Source of the DNA: Pseudomonadota bacterium
GTDB lineage: Bacteria; Pseudomonadota; Gammaproteobacteria; Xanthomonadales; Xanthomonadaceae
Length of the DNA: 64,000 nucleotides
NCBI GenBank assembly: GCA_023419315.1
Contig: JAEZYE010000004.1
Span: 1 to 64,000, forward strand
Reading direction: 5' to 3'
The notes under the pieces are model-generated. The model had not been told where the DNA came from and searched no databases. It was given only the letters and a program-made list of their open reading frames with translations. Of this stretch, positions 51,694 to 60,200 are shown one piece after another. How positions within the stretch are numbered: the stretch's first letter is position 1; each line of letters begins with the position of its first letter. A program made the position numbers and the translations under genes.

Positions 51694-52359
51694 TCAATCC
51701 GTGCCTGCGGCGATACGCTGCTGCCGCGCCAGTTCCTGTTCGCTGGGTTCGTCCAGCCCGAAGTAGCCGTAGTCAGGCCGGCCATCCATCTCATAGGCCT
51801 GGTACGAGACGCCGGTCGCGAACACGCGATGGTCCAGCAGGCGACAGCTCGCAGGCATCGCGCCGTTGCCGAACAGGCGCTTGCCCTCGCCAATCACCAC
51901 CGGGAACCACCACAAACGGAGCTCATCGATCAGCCCGTGCTGCATCAGGCTCTGCACGAGGGTGCCGCTGCCATGCACCTGAAGTTCCCGGCCCGGCCTG
52001 GATTTCAATTCGGCGACCGCGTCGACCACGTCGCCCTCGATGCGTTCGCTTCCACGCCAGATCGGCGCGCGCAGCACATGTCCGGCGACGTACTTCGGAA
52101 TCCGGTTGAAGCGTGCGGCGATGGGATCGTCATCACCGATGTGCGGCCAGTGCGCGGCGAATATTTCGTGGGTCCGCCGGCCCAGCAACAGCGCATCCAG
52201 GCGCTCCATGCCGCCGTTGATCATCGCCAGCATCGCATCGTCGAAGTACGGCGCGGCCCAGCCGCCGTGTTCGAACCCGCCACTGCGATCCTCGTCCGGT
52301 CCGCCCGGCGCCTGCACCACGCCGTCCAGGCTGATGAATGCGGTCACTGCCAGTTTCAT
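51694..52359 (-). CDS. Dihydrofolate reductase-family protein (second copy)
   Basis: This 221-residue protein opens MKLAVTAFISLDGVVQAPGG and has LDALLLGRRTHEIFAAHWP, KYVAGHVL and LQVHGSGTLVQSLMQHGLIDEL. It belongs to the same fold as the next gene but is clearly distinct. A GGGAGACGAC stretch lies before the ATG, like the AGGAGACGAC before the first gene of the operon. Substrate unknown. Confidence 0.86.
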   Translation of the reverse strand: MKLAVTAFISLDGVVQAPGGPDEDRSGGFEHGGWAAPYFDDAMLAMINGGMERLDALLLGRRTHEIFAAHWPHIGDDDPIAARFNRIPKYVAGHVLRAPIWRGSERIEGDVVDAVAELKSRPGRELQVHGSGTLVQSLMQHGLIDELRLWWFPVVIGEGKRLFGNGAMPASCRLLDHRVFATGVSYQAYEMDGRPDYGYFGLDEPSEQELARQQRIAAGTD

Positions 52360-52380
52360 GTCGTCTCCCTGGTCGATGGA

Positions 52381-52794
52381 TCAGCACGTCCGCAGATGGT
52401 TGACCATCCACGGCTTGCCGTAGCGGTCGACCAGCATGCCGAACCGATGCGCCCAGAAGGTTTCCTCGATCGGCATCTGCACGCTTCCGCCTTCGGCGAG
52501 CGCATGGAAGATGCGCTCAGCTTCGGCGTCGTTGTCCACCATCACGTTGATGCAGGTCTGGCTTTCGGTTGCGCTGTGCTGTCCAGGCGGAATGTCGGCG
52601 CCCATCAGGCTCGCCCCATCCGCGTCGAGCTGGATGTGGATGACGCGGTCGTGCGAATCGGCAGGCAGTTCGGCCGCCATCGGCGATTCGCCATACGTCA
52701 TGGCACCGACAATCTCGCCGCGCAGCGCGCGCCGGTAGAAGTCGAAGGCTTCGCGGCATTGGCCATCGAAGTTCAGGTAGGGAACGATTTGCAT
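52381..52794 (-). CDS. VOC-fold protein, PhnB-like
   Basis: This 137-residue protein has the PhnB/glyoxalase-like pattern MQIVPYLNFDGQCREAFDFYRRALRG and ends FWAHRFGMLVDRYGKPWMVN. Metal ligands of true glyoxalases are not all evident. It is the first of two adjacent VOC genes in the ECF42 operon. Function unknown. Confidence 0.85.
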   Translation of the reverse strand: MQIVPYLNFDGQCREAFDFYRRALRGEIVGAMTYGESPMAAELPADSHDRVIHIQLDADGASLMGADIPPGQHSATESQTCINVMVDNDAEAERIFHALAEGGSVQMPIEETFWAHRFGMLVDRYGKPWMVNHLRTC

Positions 52795-52819
52795 GGAAGG
52801 TGTCCTCGAAGTGGGGGAA

Positions 52820-53224
52820 TCAGGTGCAGTTGATCATCCAGCGCACGCCATGGCGATCCGTGAGGATTCCGTATCGACGCGCCCAGAACGTTTCCTGCAA
52901 TGGCATTTCCACCGCGCCGCCTTCGGCGAACGCGGCGAACAATGCTTCGGCTTTTTCCGCCGAGTCCACGTCCGCCACCAGATACGAGCCGGTGATCCCG
53001 GTGTAGGGATGACCGGGCGTCGCGTCCGTTCCCATGATCGTGTACGGCCCGACTTCAAGCCGCGCGTGCATGATGAGCGGCGCGACGTCGGGCTGCAGGC
53101 CGTGGCAACCAGGCGTCTCGCCATAGGTCTGCATCGCGATCACCTGGCCGCCCAGTTGTTCGGCATAGAACGCGAACGCCTGCCGGCAATCGCCGTTGAA
53201 TCCAAGATAGGTGTGCAGTCGCAT
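52820..53224 (-). CDS. VOC-fold protein, PhnB-like (second copy)
   Basis: This 134-residue protein, MRLHTYLGFNGDCRQAFAFY at the start and FWARRYGILTDRHGVRWMIN at the end, is a paralog of the gene at 52381. The start at 53224 has GGAG eight bases upstream. An ATG at 53242 overlapping the stop of the preceding DGPF gene is the alternative. Function unknown. Confidence 0.84.
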   Translation of the reverse strand: MRLHTYLGFNGDCRQAFAFYAEQLGGQVIAMQTYGETPGCHGLQPDVAPLIMHARLEVGPYTIMGTDATPGHPYTGITGSYLVADVDSAEKAEALFAAFAEGGAVEMPLQETFWARRYGILTDRHGVRWMINCT

Positions 53225-53238
53225 GTCGTGGCTCCGGT

Positions 53239-53667
53239 TCATCGTGTCGTGTTGCGTGCTTCGGTCTGCGCGCGCAGGCGTTCTTCCTGTTCACGCAGCT
53301 CGGGTGTCAGGGCGTCGCCGAAATCCTCCATCTCGAAGATGGCGCGCAGTTCCACCTCCGTTCCGCCGTCGAACGGTGCGCGCTTGAGCCACTCGATGGC
53401 TTCTTCCATCGAACGCACCTGCCACAACCAGAATCCGGCGATGAGCTCCTTGGTCTCGGCGAACGGGCCGTCGATGACCTGACGCTGCTTGCCATCGAAA
53501 CGTACGCGGAAACCGCGCGAGCTGGGATGCAGTCCTTCACCCGCCAGCATGATGCCGGCGTTCACCAGCGTTTCGTTGTAGCGGCCCATGGCTTCCAGCA
53601 GGGCCTGGTCCGGCATCGCGCCGGCTTCGGACTGCGCGTCCGCTTTCACGATGACCATCACTTTCAT
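53239..53667 (-). CDS. DGPF/YCII-family protein
   Basis: This 142-residue protein opens MKVMVIVKADAQSEAG and carries the DGPF motif in VIDGPFAETKELIAGFWLWQV. DGPF proteins are the standard targets of ECF42 sigma factors. AAGGAG lies five bases before the chosen ATG; an upstream in-frame start is unlikely because it would cross the promoter. It is the first gene of the operon. Confidence 0.9.
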   Translation of the reverse strand: MKVMVIVKADAQSEAGAMPDQALLEAMGRYNETLVNAGIMLAGEGLHPSSRGFRVRFDGKQRQVIDGPFAETKELIAGFWLWQVRSMEEAIEWLKRAPFDGGTEVELRAIFEMEDFGDALTPELREQEERLRAQTEARNTTR

Positions 53668-53714
53668 GTCGTCTCCTTCATTGGCGAACCGCAGGAGCGG
53701 CTCTTGTGGGGTAC

Positions 53715-53741
53715 GACGAACCAGCGACACCCGGATCGACA
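53715..53741 (-). promoter_or_regulatory. ECF42-type promoter of the DGPF-VOC-DHFR-sigma operon
   Basis: On the minus strand TGTCGA (53741-53736), 17 bases, CGTC (53718-53715). This is the -35/-10 pair reported for ECF42 sigma factors. It lies 48 bases before the DGPF start, so the sigma factor encoded at the operon's end would drive its own operon. Confidence 0.8.
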
Positions 53742-53880
53742 CGGGCGCGAAATTTTTTTCTGAACCGGGGGTCCGGTCCCGGGATCTGCGACCACAAGGC
53801 GGCAGGCTGCGCCTTTCCCCCCGGCTTGCGGCATCATGCGCGCTTCAGTCGGCGGCCGGCCCGTGCATCAGGAGACCCTC

Positions 53881-54255
53881 ATGCAATATCTGTTGTTGGT
53901 TTACACCGATCCCGCGTTGCTCAGCGAGCTGCCGTCCGAAGAGTACGACGCCCTGATGCGCGGCTGCCTGCAGCACGCGGACGAACTCAAGGCCAGCGGC
54001 ACGCTGGTCCAGTCGCAGCAGTTGCAGCCGGCCCCGCGTGCGCGAAGCCTGCGCGTCCGCGCCGGTCAATCCTCGATTACCGATGGGCCGTTCGCGGAAA
54101 CCAAGGAGATGCTGGCCGGCTTCAATCTCATTGAAGCCGACAGCATGGAGGAAGCGGTGCGCATCGCACACGAATTTCCCTGGTCGCGCTTCGGCTGCAT
54201 TGAAGTGCGGCCCGTGCACGACATGGCCATCGAGCGCGAGCGCGTCGGCGCCTGA
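53881..54255 (+). CDS. YCII-related DGPF protein, divergent copy
   Basis: This 124-residue protein opens MQYLLLVYTDPALLSELPSEE and has SSITDGPFAETKEMLAGFNLIEA. It is related to the DGPF protein on the other strand. AGGAG lies six bases before the ATG. No TGTCGA/CGTC pair is seen on its own strand, so it may not share ECF42 control. Confidence 0.9.
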   Translation: MQYLLLVYTDPALLSELPSEEYDALMRGCLQHADELKASGTLVQSQQLQPAPRARSLRVRAGQSSITDGPFAETKEMLAGFNLIEADSMEEAVRIAHEFPWSRFGCIEVRPVHDMAIERERVGA

Positions 54256-54270
54256 ATCCCCGCGTGCGCT

Positions 54271-54660
54271 TCAGTCGAGCGCGCGTGCGATGCGGTCATG
54301 CACGGGCGGATGCGCGCGGTAGTACGCCGCGTTGTCCGCCAGATCCTGCCATCGCCGGATTTCGGCAAGCAGGCGTTGCAGTTGCTGAACAGGCTGCCCC
54401 GAACCGCCGCTTTCGCGCAGGCCGGCATCTTCGAAGCGGCCTTCCATCAGGCTCAGCAATACTTCCGCGTATTCCATGCAGGCTTCGGCCTGCTGTCGCG
54501 CCAGCCGGTGCAGCGCGTCCAGTCGCTCACCATCCAGGCGCGTAAGACCGACATCGGCGATGCTCGGCTCTTTTGCTCCCTGCAGAAGATGCAGCAGATG
54601 TGTCAGCGGAACGGACGGGCACATGGCGATGCGTGTGTCGGTGTTGTGCGGATTCATCAT
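54271..54660 (-). CDS. Hypothetical protein paired with XRE regulator
   Basis: Not recognised. This 129-residue soluble protein has two helical parts: PLTHLLHLLQGAKEPSIADVG, then a long helix RLDALHRLARQQAEACMEYAEV, ending AYYRAHPPVHDRIARALD. AAGGAGG lies five bases before the first of two ATGs. It is divergent from a small XRE regulator and shares the control region with three direct repeats. A role as partner or target of that regulator is inferred. Confidence 0.65.
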   Translation of the reverse strand: MMNPHNTDTRIAMCPSVPLTHLLHLLQGAKEPSIADVGLTRLDGERLDALHRLARQQAEACMEYAEVLLSLMEGRFEDAGLRESGGSGQPVQQLQRLLAEIRRWQDLADNAAYYRAHPPVHDRIARALD

Positions 54661-54744
54661 TTCGGCCTCCTTGTCATGTTTTCCGGCGTCGCGTCGGTGA
54701 CGCCGCGCTCGCCGGATCAAGCATTCTTTCGACGAGATGTAAAC

Positions 54745-54781
54745 ACAGTAGAAGCTTACGCTGTAGATTGTCAAACTGTAG
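54745..54781. promoter_or_regulatory. Three 15-bp-spaced repeats and divergent promoter
   Basis: On the minus strand CTACAG (54781-54776), CTACAG (54766-54761) and CTACTG (54751-54746) recur with exactly nine bases between units. Within them lie -35 TTGACA (54774-54769) and -10 TACTGT (54750-54745), 18 bases apart, for the gene at 54271-54660. This looks like an operator array over the promoter, probably bound by the adjacent XRE protein. Confidence 0.7.
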
Positions 54782-54798
54782 GAGGCGACGCTTTCGGC

Positions 54799-55041
54799 AT
54801 GCCGAAGAAGCCCGCCAGCACGCCTCCCGACAACGCACGCGATCGCATCGCCGCCAATCTGAAACGGATCCGGAAAGTGCGTGGATTCAGTCAGGAGCGC
54901 CTCGGTGAAGTCGCTGATTTCCATCGCACCTACGTGTCGCAACTCGAACGCCGGCTGACGAATGTGTCGATTGACGGACTTGAACGCCTGGCCAAGGCGC
55001 TGGGCGTGGACGTGCGTGATTTGCTCGCGCCGCCGAAGTAA
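54799..55041 (+). CDS. XRE-family transcriptional regulator
   Basis: This 80-residue protein is almost only a Cro/CI HTH: DRIAANLKRIRKVRGFSQERLGEVADFHRTYVSQLER, followed by SIDGLERLAKALGVDVRDLL as two helices. Such stand-alone regulators resemble the controller proteins of restriction-modification systems, but no such genes are nearby. GGAGG lies 13 bases before the ATG, a long spacing. Confidence 0.88.
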   Translation: MPKKPASTPPDNARDRIAANLKRIRKVRGFSQERLGEVADFHRTYVSQLERRLTNVSIDGLERLAKALGVDVRDLLAPPK

Positions 55042-55162
55042 CACTCGCTGACGCCGATCGCCGGCCCGTAAAACATCCACGTCGGCTTCATTCCATGTGA
55101 ACAATTCACAGACGCGGCTCGTCGTAAGGTACGCCGCGAAGAGAATGCCAGCGAGGTGACGC

Positions 55163-56107
55163 ATGTACGGAGAGGCCGGATCCGCCGCCTTTGACGAAAC
55201 CCGGCGCCAGCAGGTGCTGGATCGTTACCGCATCGTCGACAGCCTGCCGGATGGCGCGTACGACGACATCGTGCAGATTGCTTCGACCGTCTGCGAAGTG
55301 CCGATTGCGGTCGTGACATTGATTGATCGGGATCGCCAGTGGTTCAAGGCGCGCATCGGCCTGGATGCGCATGAAACCCCGCGCAGCGCAGCAGTATGCG
55401 ATGTCGCAATCCGCAAGCCCGGTGAAATCCTGGAAGTCCACGATCTTTCCCAGGACGCACGGTTCGCACAGTACCCGGTCGTTACCGAACTGGGTGCACG
55501 CTTCTACGCCGGTATGCCGCTGGTGACCCCCGAAGGCGCGCCGCTGGGTACGGTCTGCGTGCTGGACCACGAACCGCGCCGCCTTTCGAGCGAACAGAAG
55601 CAATCGCTGGAAGCACTCGCGCGACTGGCGGCACGCCTGATGGAAACGCGCAGCCATGCGCATGAGCAGGAAGTTGCCGCCCTGCTGTCCAGCAACACGC
55701 AGGCGGAGGCTTCCGGAACATCGGCGCCCTACACGATTGTCCTCATCGAGTTGCAGGGCTATGCGGCGGCCGTGAAACAGCGTGGCGAACGGGGTGTCGA
55801 AAAGGAGCTCCATCAACTCGAAATGCAGTTGGAGGCGGCACTCGCGCGCGAGATCGGCGACACGATCAATCGCGTGACCGGCAGTGCGGAGTTCGTCGCC
55901 GTGCTGCACGGCGAGGACGCCTCCGAGCGACTGATGGCACTGGAAGCCATCCTCGGAACGCAGCGCCACCGGACAGGGCTGCACCTGCTGCTTGCCTCGG
56001 CCGCGGCGGAATCGGGCGACGAACCGGCGCAGCATGTCTTCGTGCGCGCCGATGCCGCGCTCAGCGCCCGCAAGGACGCCGCCGCCCACGCGCTGCAGGC
56101 GGCCTGA
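55163..56107 (+). CDS. GAF-domain protein with degenerate GGDEF domain
   Basis: This 314-residue protein's residues 20-160 form a GAF domain (YDDIVQIASTVCEVPIAVVTLID, FYAGMPLVTPEGAPLGTVCVLD). Residues 188-310 align by eye with a diguanylate cyclase: TIVLIELQGYAAAVKQRGERG, then GSAEF at 240-244 where GGDEF is expected, and FVRADAALSARKDAA near the end. The lost Gly and Asp should abolish cyclase activity. GAGG precedes the ATG. It may be a sensor using cyclic-di-GMP or GTP as ligand. Confidence 0.78.
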   Translation: MYGEAGSAAFDETRRQQVLDRYRIVDSLPDGAYDDIVQIASTVCEVPIAVVTLIDRDRQWFKARIGLDAHETPRSAAVCDVAIRKPGEILEVHDLSQDARFAQYPVVTELGARFYAGMPLVTPEGAPLGTVCVLDHEPRRLSSEQKQSLEALARLAARLMETRSHAHEQEVAALLSSNTQAEASGTSAPYTIVLIELQGYAAAVKQRGERGVEKELHQLEMQLEAALAREIGDTINRVTGSAEFVAVLHGEDASERLMALEAILGTQRHRTGLHLLLASAAAESGDEPAQHVFVRADAALSARKDAAAHALQAA

Positions 56108-56126
56108 ACCTGCGCAGCGCGATGCG

Positions 56127-57101
56127 CTATTCGCCCTCCACGCCCGCGAGATCGAGCACCCACCGGGGCACTTCGGGTTCACCCGCGTAGAACGTCTTCG
56201 GCTTTTTTTCGGCCATCGCCCAGCGGTGCAGCCAGCTGGGACCAAAGCGCCCGTTGTAGCCTTCCTCGCCGCGCTCATAGGCTGGATCGCGCAGCGCTTC
56301 TTCCAGTGTGATGAAGCGATAGCCACGGCGGCGCGTCGCTTCGACAAGGTCGGCGAACGTGGCCGCGTTGAGTTCGTTCGCGTGCATCAGCCAGACCTGC
56401 GGCAATGCGTACCCGAGCAGCGCCTGCGATTGCCGCTCGTAATAGTCGAGCTTGTTGAGCATGTACGGAACGTAGCCGCGCCGCAGGCGTTCGAGCAGAG
56501 CGTCACGTTCGGCCGCGGGGGTCTCGCCGTCCATCACGTTTGCGTACGCGAATGCCCACACCCATTCGCCGTTGTCCACCGTCACCGGTGCAATGCGATA
56601 GCCATGCTCACCCAGGAAATTCGAGAGCGCAGCGCGATCCTCCGGCGTGCGACCGGCGCGCAGATACGGATGACGGAACCAGCGAGGCGACTGGCCGTGC
56701 TCGGCCAGCAATGGGCGCAGCACTTCTTCACCGCGCAGGATTTGCGCTTCGTAGGCGGCCAATCCCACCTCATGCAGATCCACGTGATCGAACGTGTGGT
56801 TGCCGAGTTCATGGCCGGCGTCGCGCCAGTCGCGCAACATCGCCACGCGCGCCGGATCGCGCTTGCCGTCACGGACCAGCTTGCCTTCGTTGACGAAGCC
56901 GACGATGGGCACGCCGGCACGCTTCAACTGTTCCATCAGCTGCGCATGACGCTCCGCCAGCGCGGGCCCGGGTGTGCGCTCCACGCGCGCCCACGGCAGG
57001 TCGTCGATGGTGACGGCGATGCGCCGATCCGGTTCGGCCGCGGACAGCGGCAGGCACAACCACGACAGGCAGATCAGGGCAACACGGGCGGCAGGATGCA
57101 T
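56127..57101 (-). CDS. Exported polysaccharide deacetylase (NodB domain)
   Basis: This 324-residue protein has a signal peptide (VALICLSWLCLPLSAA). NodB motifs are VTIDDLPW with the catalytic/metal Asp pair, GNHTFDHVDLH with the metal His residues, RWFRHPYLR, and WLMHANELN near the end. It probably removes acetyl groups from peptidoglycan or another glycan in the periplasm. No ribosome binding site is seen before the ATG. It converges on the GAF gene. Confidence 0.9.
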   Translation of the reverse strand: MHPAARVALICLSWLCLPLSAAEPDRRIAVTIDDLPWARVERTPGPALAERHAQLMEQLKRAGVPIVGFVNEGKLVRDGKRDPARVAMLRDWRDAGHELGNHTFDHVDLHEVGLAAYEAQILRGEEVLRPLLAEHGQSPRWFRHPYLRAGRTPEDRAALSNFLGEHGYRIAPVTVDNGEWVWAFAYANVMDGETPAAERDALLERLRRGYVPYMLNKLDYYERQSQALLGYALPQVWLMHANELNAATFADLVEATRRRGYRFITLEEALRDPAYERGEEGYNGRFGPSWLHRWAMAEKKPKTFYAGEPEVPRWVLDLAGVEGE

Positions 57102-57176
57102 AAAGGAAAACGAAGCAAAGTTGCGCGCAGCTTAAACGCAGCAGCGGCGGGCTCGCATGCCGCAGCGCAACTCGCA

Positions 57177-57200
57177 TGTAACCGATTACACGGCTAGTAT
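57177..57200 (+). promoter_or_regulatory. Perfect LacI-family operator and -10 of the F5/8C glycosidase gene
   Basis: TGTAACCGATTACA (57177-57190) fits TGTAA-N-CG-N-TTACA at every fixed position. Five bases later TAGTAT (57195-57200) is a good -10. The -35 would be the weak TCGCAT, so the operator lies in the spacer. The sequence differs from the TGACATCGATAAC repeats at 22569-22595, so another LacI-type protein is probably the reader. Confidence 0.72.
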
Positions 57201-57250
57201 CCGGGCGCTCTTGCCCGTGCTCGATGCTTCATTCCCCTGCCGAGATCATC

Positions 57251-60200
57251 ATGCGCAACTCCCCTGCTCCGTCTTCCCGTTCGCTTCGCCGCATCGCTGC
57301 CGCGGCATGGCTCGTGCTGTGCCTAGTCACGCCCACGCATGCAGCGGAACTCCCCGCGCGATCGCAGTGGAAGGCGAGCAGTTCATCGACGGAGAACCCG
57401 TCGATGATGCCGGCGATGGGCATTGATGGCGATCCGAAGACACGCTGGGGCGGACCGTTCTCCGCCGGTCATTGGTACCAGGTCGATCTCGGGCGGGAAT
57501 CGTCGATTGGCGGCGTCTTGATCCGGTGGGATGGCGGTTTCCCCACCCGATATTCCGTCCGCTATTCGAATGACGGGAAACAGTGGCGCGATGCGATGAA
57601 AGTCACTGGCGGCGTGGGCGGCGTGGAGTACATCCTGTTCCCGTCGGTGCAGGCGCGTTTCCTGCGTATTGCCGCGCCGGATCGCACCGCTGACTGGGGT
57701 GTTTCGATTGCGGAGTTCGAACCGGTCATGCATGCGCCGGATATTCGCGGGCTTGCCGGCCAGGATGATCCCGCCACGCTGTGGACGGGCGACGCTCCGG
57801 GCATGCGGATGTCGGGGCGCACCGTCGACATCGAACTCGGTCGAGCGCTGCCTGTGGCCGGTCTGGAAGTGAAATGGAAGCAGGCCCCGCACAGCGCACG
57901 CCTGGAAGGCCGCACCGGCCAAGGCGAATGGATTCTGCTGGGCGAGGAGCCGGAGGTCGGCGGCGCGGTTTCCTATCTGGCCTCCACGCGCGAACACACG
58001 GTCGACGCACTGCGCGTGCGCGTGCAGCCGGGCGACAGCGCGCCGGAAATCGCCGGACTGGAGCTGCTGGGGCCGCAACGGGTGATGACGCCACTGCGCC
58101 GTTACGAAGTCGCGGCCTTGCGCCGCAACGCGGATCTGTTTCCCGCTTCGTTGCATCAACAGCAGGTGTACTGGACGACGGTAGGCATTCCGGCGGGCCA
58201 GCAGAAATCGGTCTTCGACGAGTTCGGCAACATCGAAGCCTTCAAGGGCGCTCCGCTCGTCCAGCCCATCTGGCGCGCTCACGACGGTCGCACCGCCGCG
58301 GCATTCAAGGCGGAATTGCGCCACGCACTGCGCGAAGGCTGGATGCCGATGCCATCCGTGCAGTGGCAGCCGCAGGACGGCCTCGAGTTGCGCAGCGATG
58401 CGATGGCGATCGAGCAGGGCGGCGCGCCGGTCACGCTGGTGCGCTACCGCCTCACCAACACCGGCAGCAGACCCGCGAGCGGTCGCCTGGCACTGGTCAC
58501 TCGACCGATGCAGATCAGTCCGCCGTGGCAGAACGGCGGTCTCTCGGGTCTCCACTCGGTAACGGCGAGCCCCGATTCGGTGCGCGTCAACGGGCGACGG
58601 CTGTTCGATGCGCTCACGCCGGCGAGCCGTGCAGGTGCAGCGGCCTTCGGCGCGCATGGCGAAGGCGAGATCACCGCGCATGCGGCGGCCGGCACGGTGC
58701 CTTCCACGCGGACGGCGACGGATGATGCGGGTCTGGCTGCGGGCATCCTCGACTACGACATCGATTTGCAGCCGGGCCAGCATCGCGACATCGTGATCGC
58801 GTTCGCGCTGGGAACGTCGCGCATCGATACCGGGCAGACGCGCTGGCCCGACGCGCCCGCGCTGGATCGCCGCGCGCTGCTCGGCAACGACCAGGACGCG
58901 GGCAAGGCGTTCGATCGCTGGGCCGAGCTGACCGCGCAACAATGGCAGCAACGCGTCGGCAGGATCGGGCTGTCGTTGCCGGACGGGTCACTGGTCGACA
59001 TGCTGCGCGCGCAGGCTGCGTACATGCTGATCAACCAGAGCGGCCATGCCATGCAACCGGGGCCGCGCAACTACAACCGGTCCTTCATCCGCGATGGCGC
59101 CGCCACCGCCGCGATCCTGTTGCGCATGGGGATGAGCGCAACCGCGCGTGACTACCTGCGCTGGTATGCCGGGCACGCCGTGCACGAGAACGGGCTGGTG
59201 TCGCCCATCCTCAACGATGACGGTTCGGTCAACACGGGCTTCGGCTCGGATCTGGAATACGACAGCCAAGGCCAGTTCATCTGGCTGGTGGCGGAGATCG
59301 CGCGCCTGGACGGCGGCGCGGGCAGCGTGCGCCAGCATCAGGATCACGTGAAGCGCGCGTTGCGTTTCCTGCAGGAACTGCGTGAACGCACGATGGCGCC
59401 GGGCTATCTCGCCGAGCGGGAAGTGCCGGAACGCTTCCACGGCATCATCGCGCCGTCGATCAGCCACGAAGGCTATCCGGTGCCGACGCACAGCTACTGG
59501 GACGACTATTGGGCGCTGAAGGGCTGGCACGACGGCGCATGGCTGGCCGAACAGTGGGGCGATCATGAGACCGCACGCTGGGCGCGCGAGCAGTACGCGG
59601 CGCTGCGCACCTCCGTCAGCGCGTCATTGCAGGCGACGATGCGCTGGAAGGGCATCGACTTCATCCCGGCGTCGGCGGATCTGGGCGAGAGCGATCCAAC
59701 CAGCGTGTCCATCGGGCTCGATCCGGCCGGACAGCAGTCGGTGATGCCGCGCGATGCGCTCGAACGCACGTTCGCCCGCTACCTGTCCGATGTGCGCAAG
59801 CGCGATCAGCCCGACGCGCTCTACGCCTACACGCCGTATGAAATGCGCAACGTGTTGACCTACGTACACCTGGATCAACCGGCAGAGGCCAACGAACTGC
59901 TGACGAACCTGCTGCGCCATCGGCGCCCCGCGGAATGGCAGGTGCTCGCGGAAGTCGTGTACTCGGACCTGCGCCACGCGATCTACCTCGGTGACATGCC
60001 GCACACCTGGATTGGCGCGGAGTACGCGCGCGCCATCTTCGGCATGCTGATGTTCGAGGGCGACGATCATCTGTCGCTGTTGCCCGGAACGCCGCCAACG
60101 TGGGTCGCCGGCCCGGGCCTGTCGATCGACGGATTGCCCACTGCCTACGGGCATCTGACGCTTCAGGCCAGGCGGGAAGGCGACATCTTGCGCGTCCGCC

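Noticed and set aside
54799..55041. Restriction-modification controller protein
   Set aside because: The size fits, but no methyltransferase or nuclease gene is nearby.
55096..55110. CRP/Clp site TGTGA-N-TCACA upstream of the GAF gene
   Set aside because: The spacer is five bases instead of the required six, so binding is doubtful.
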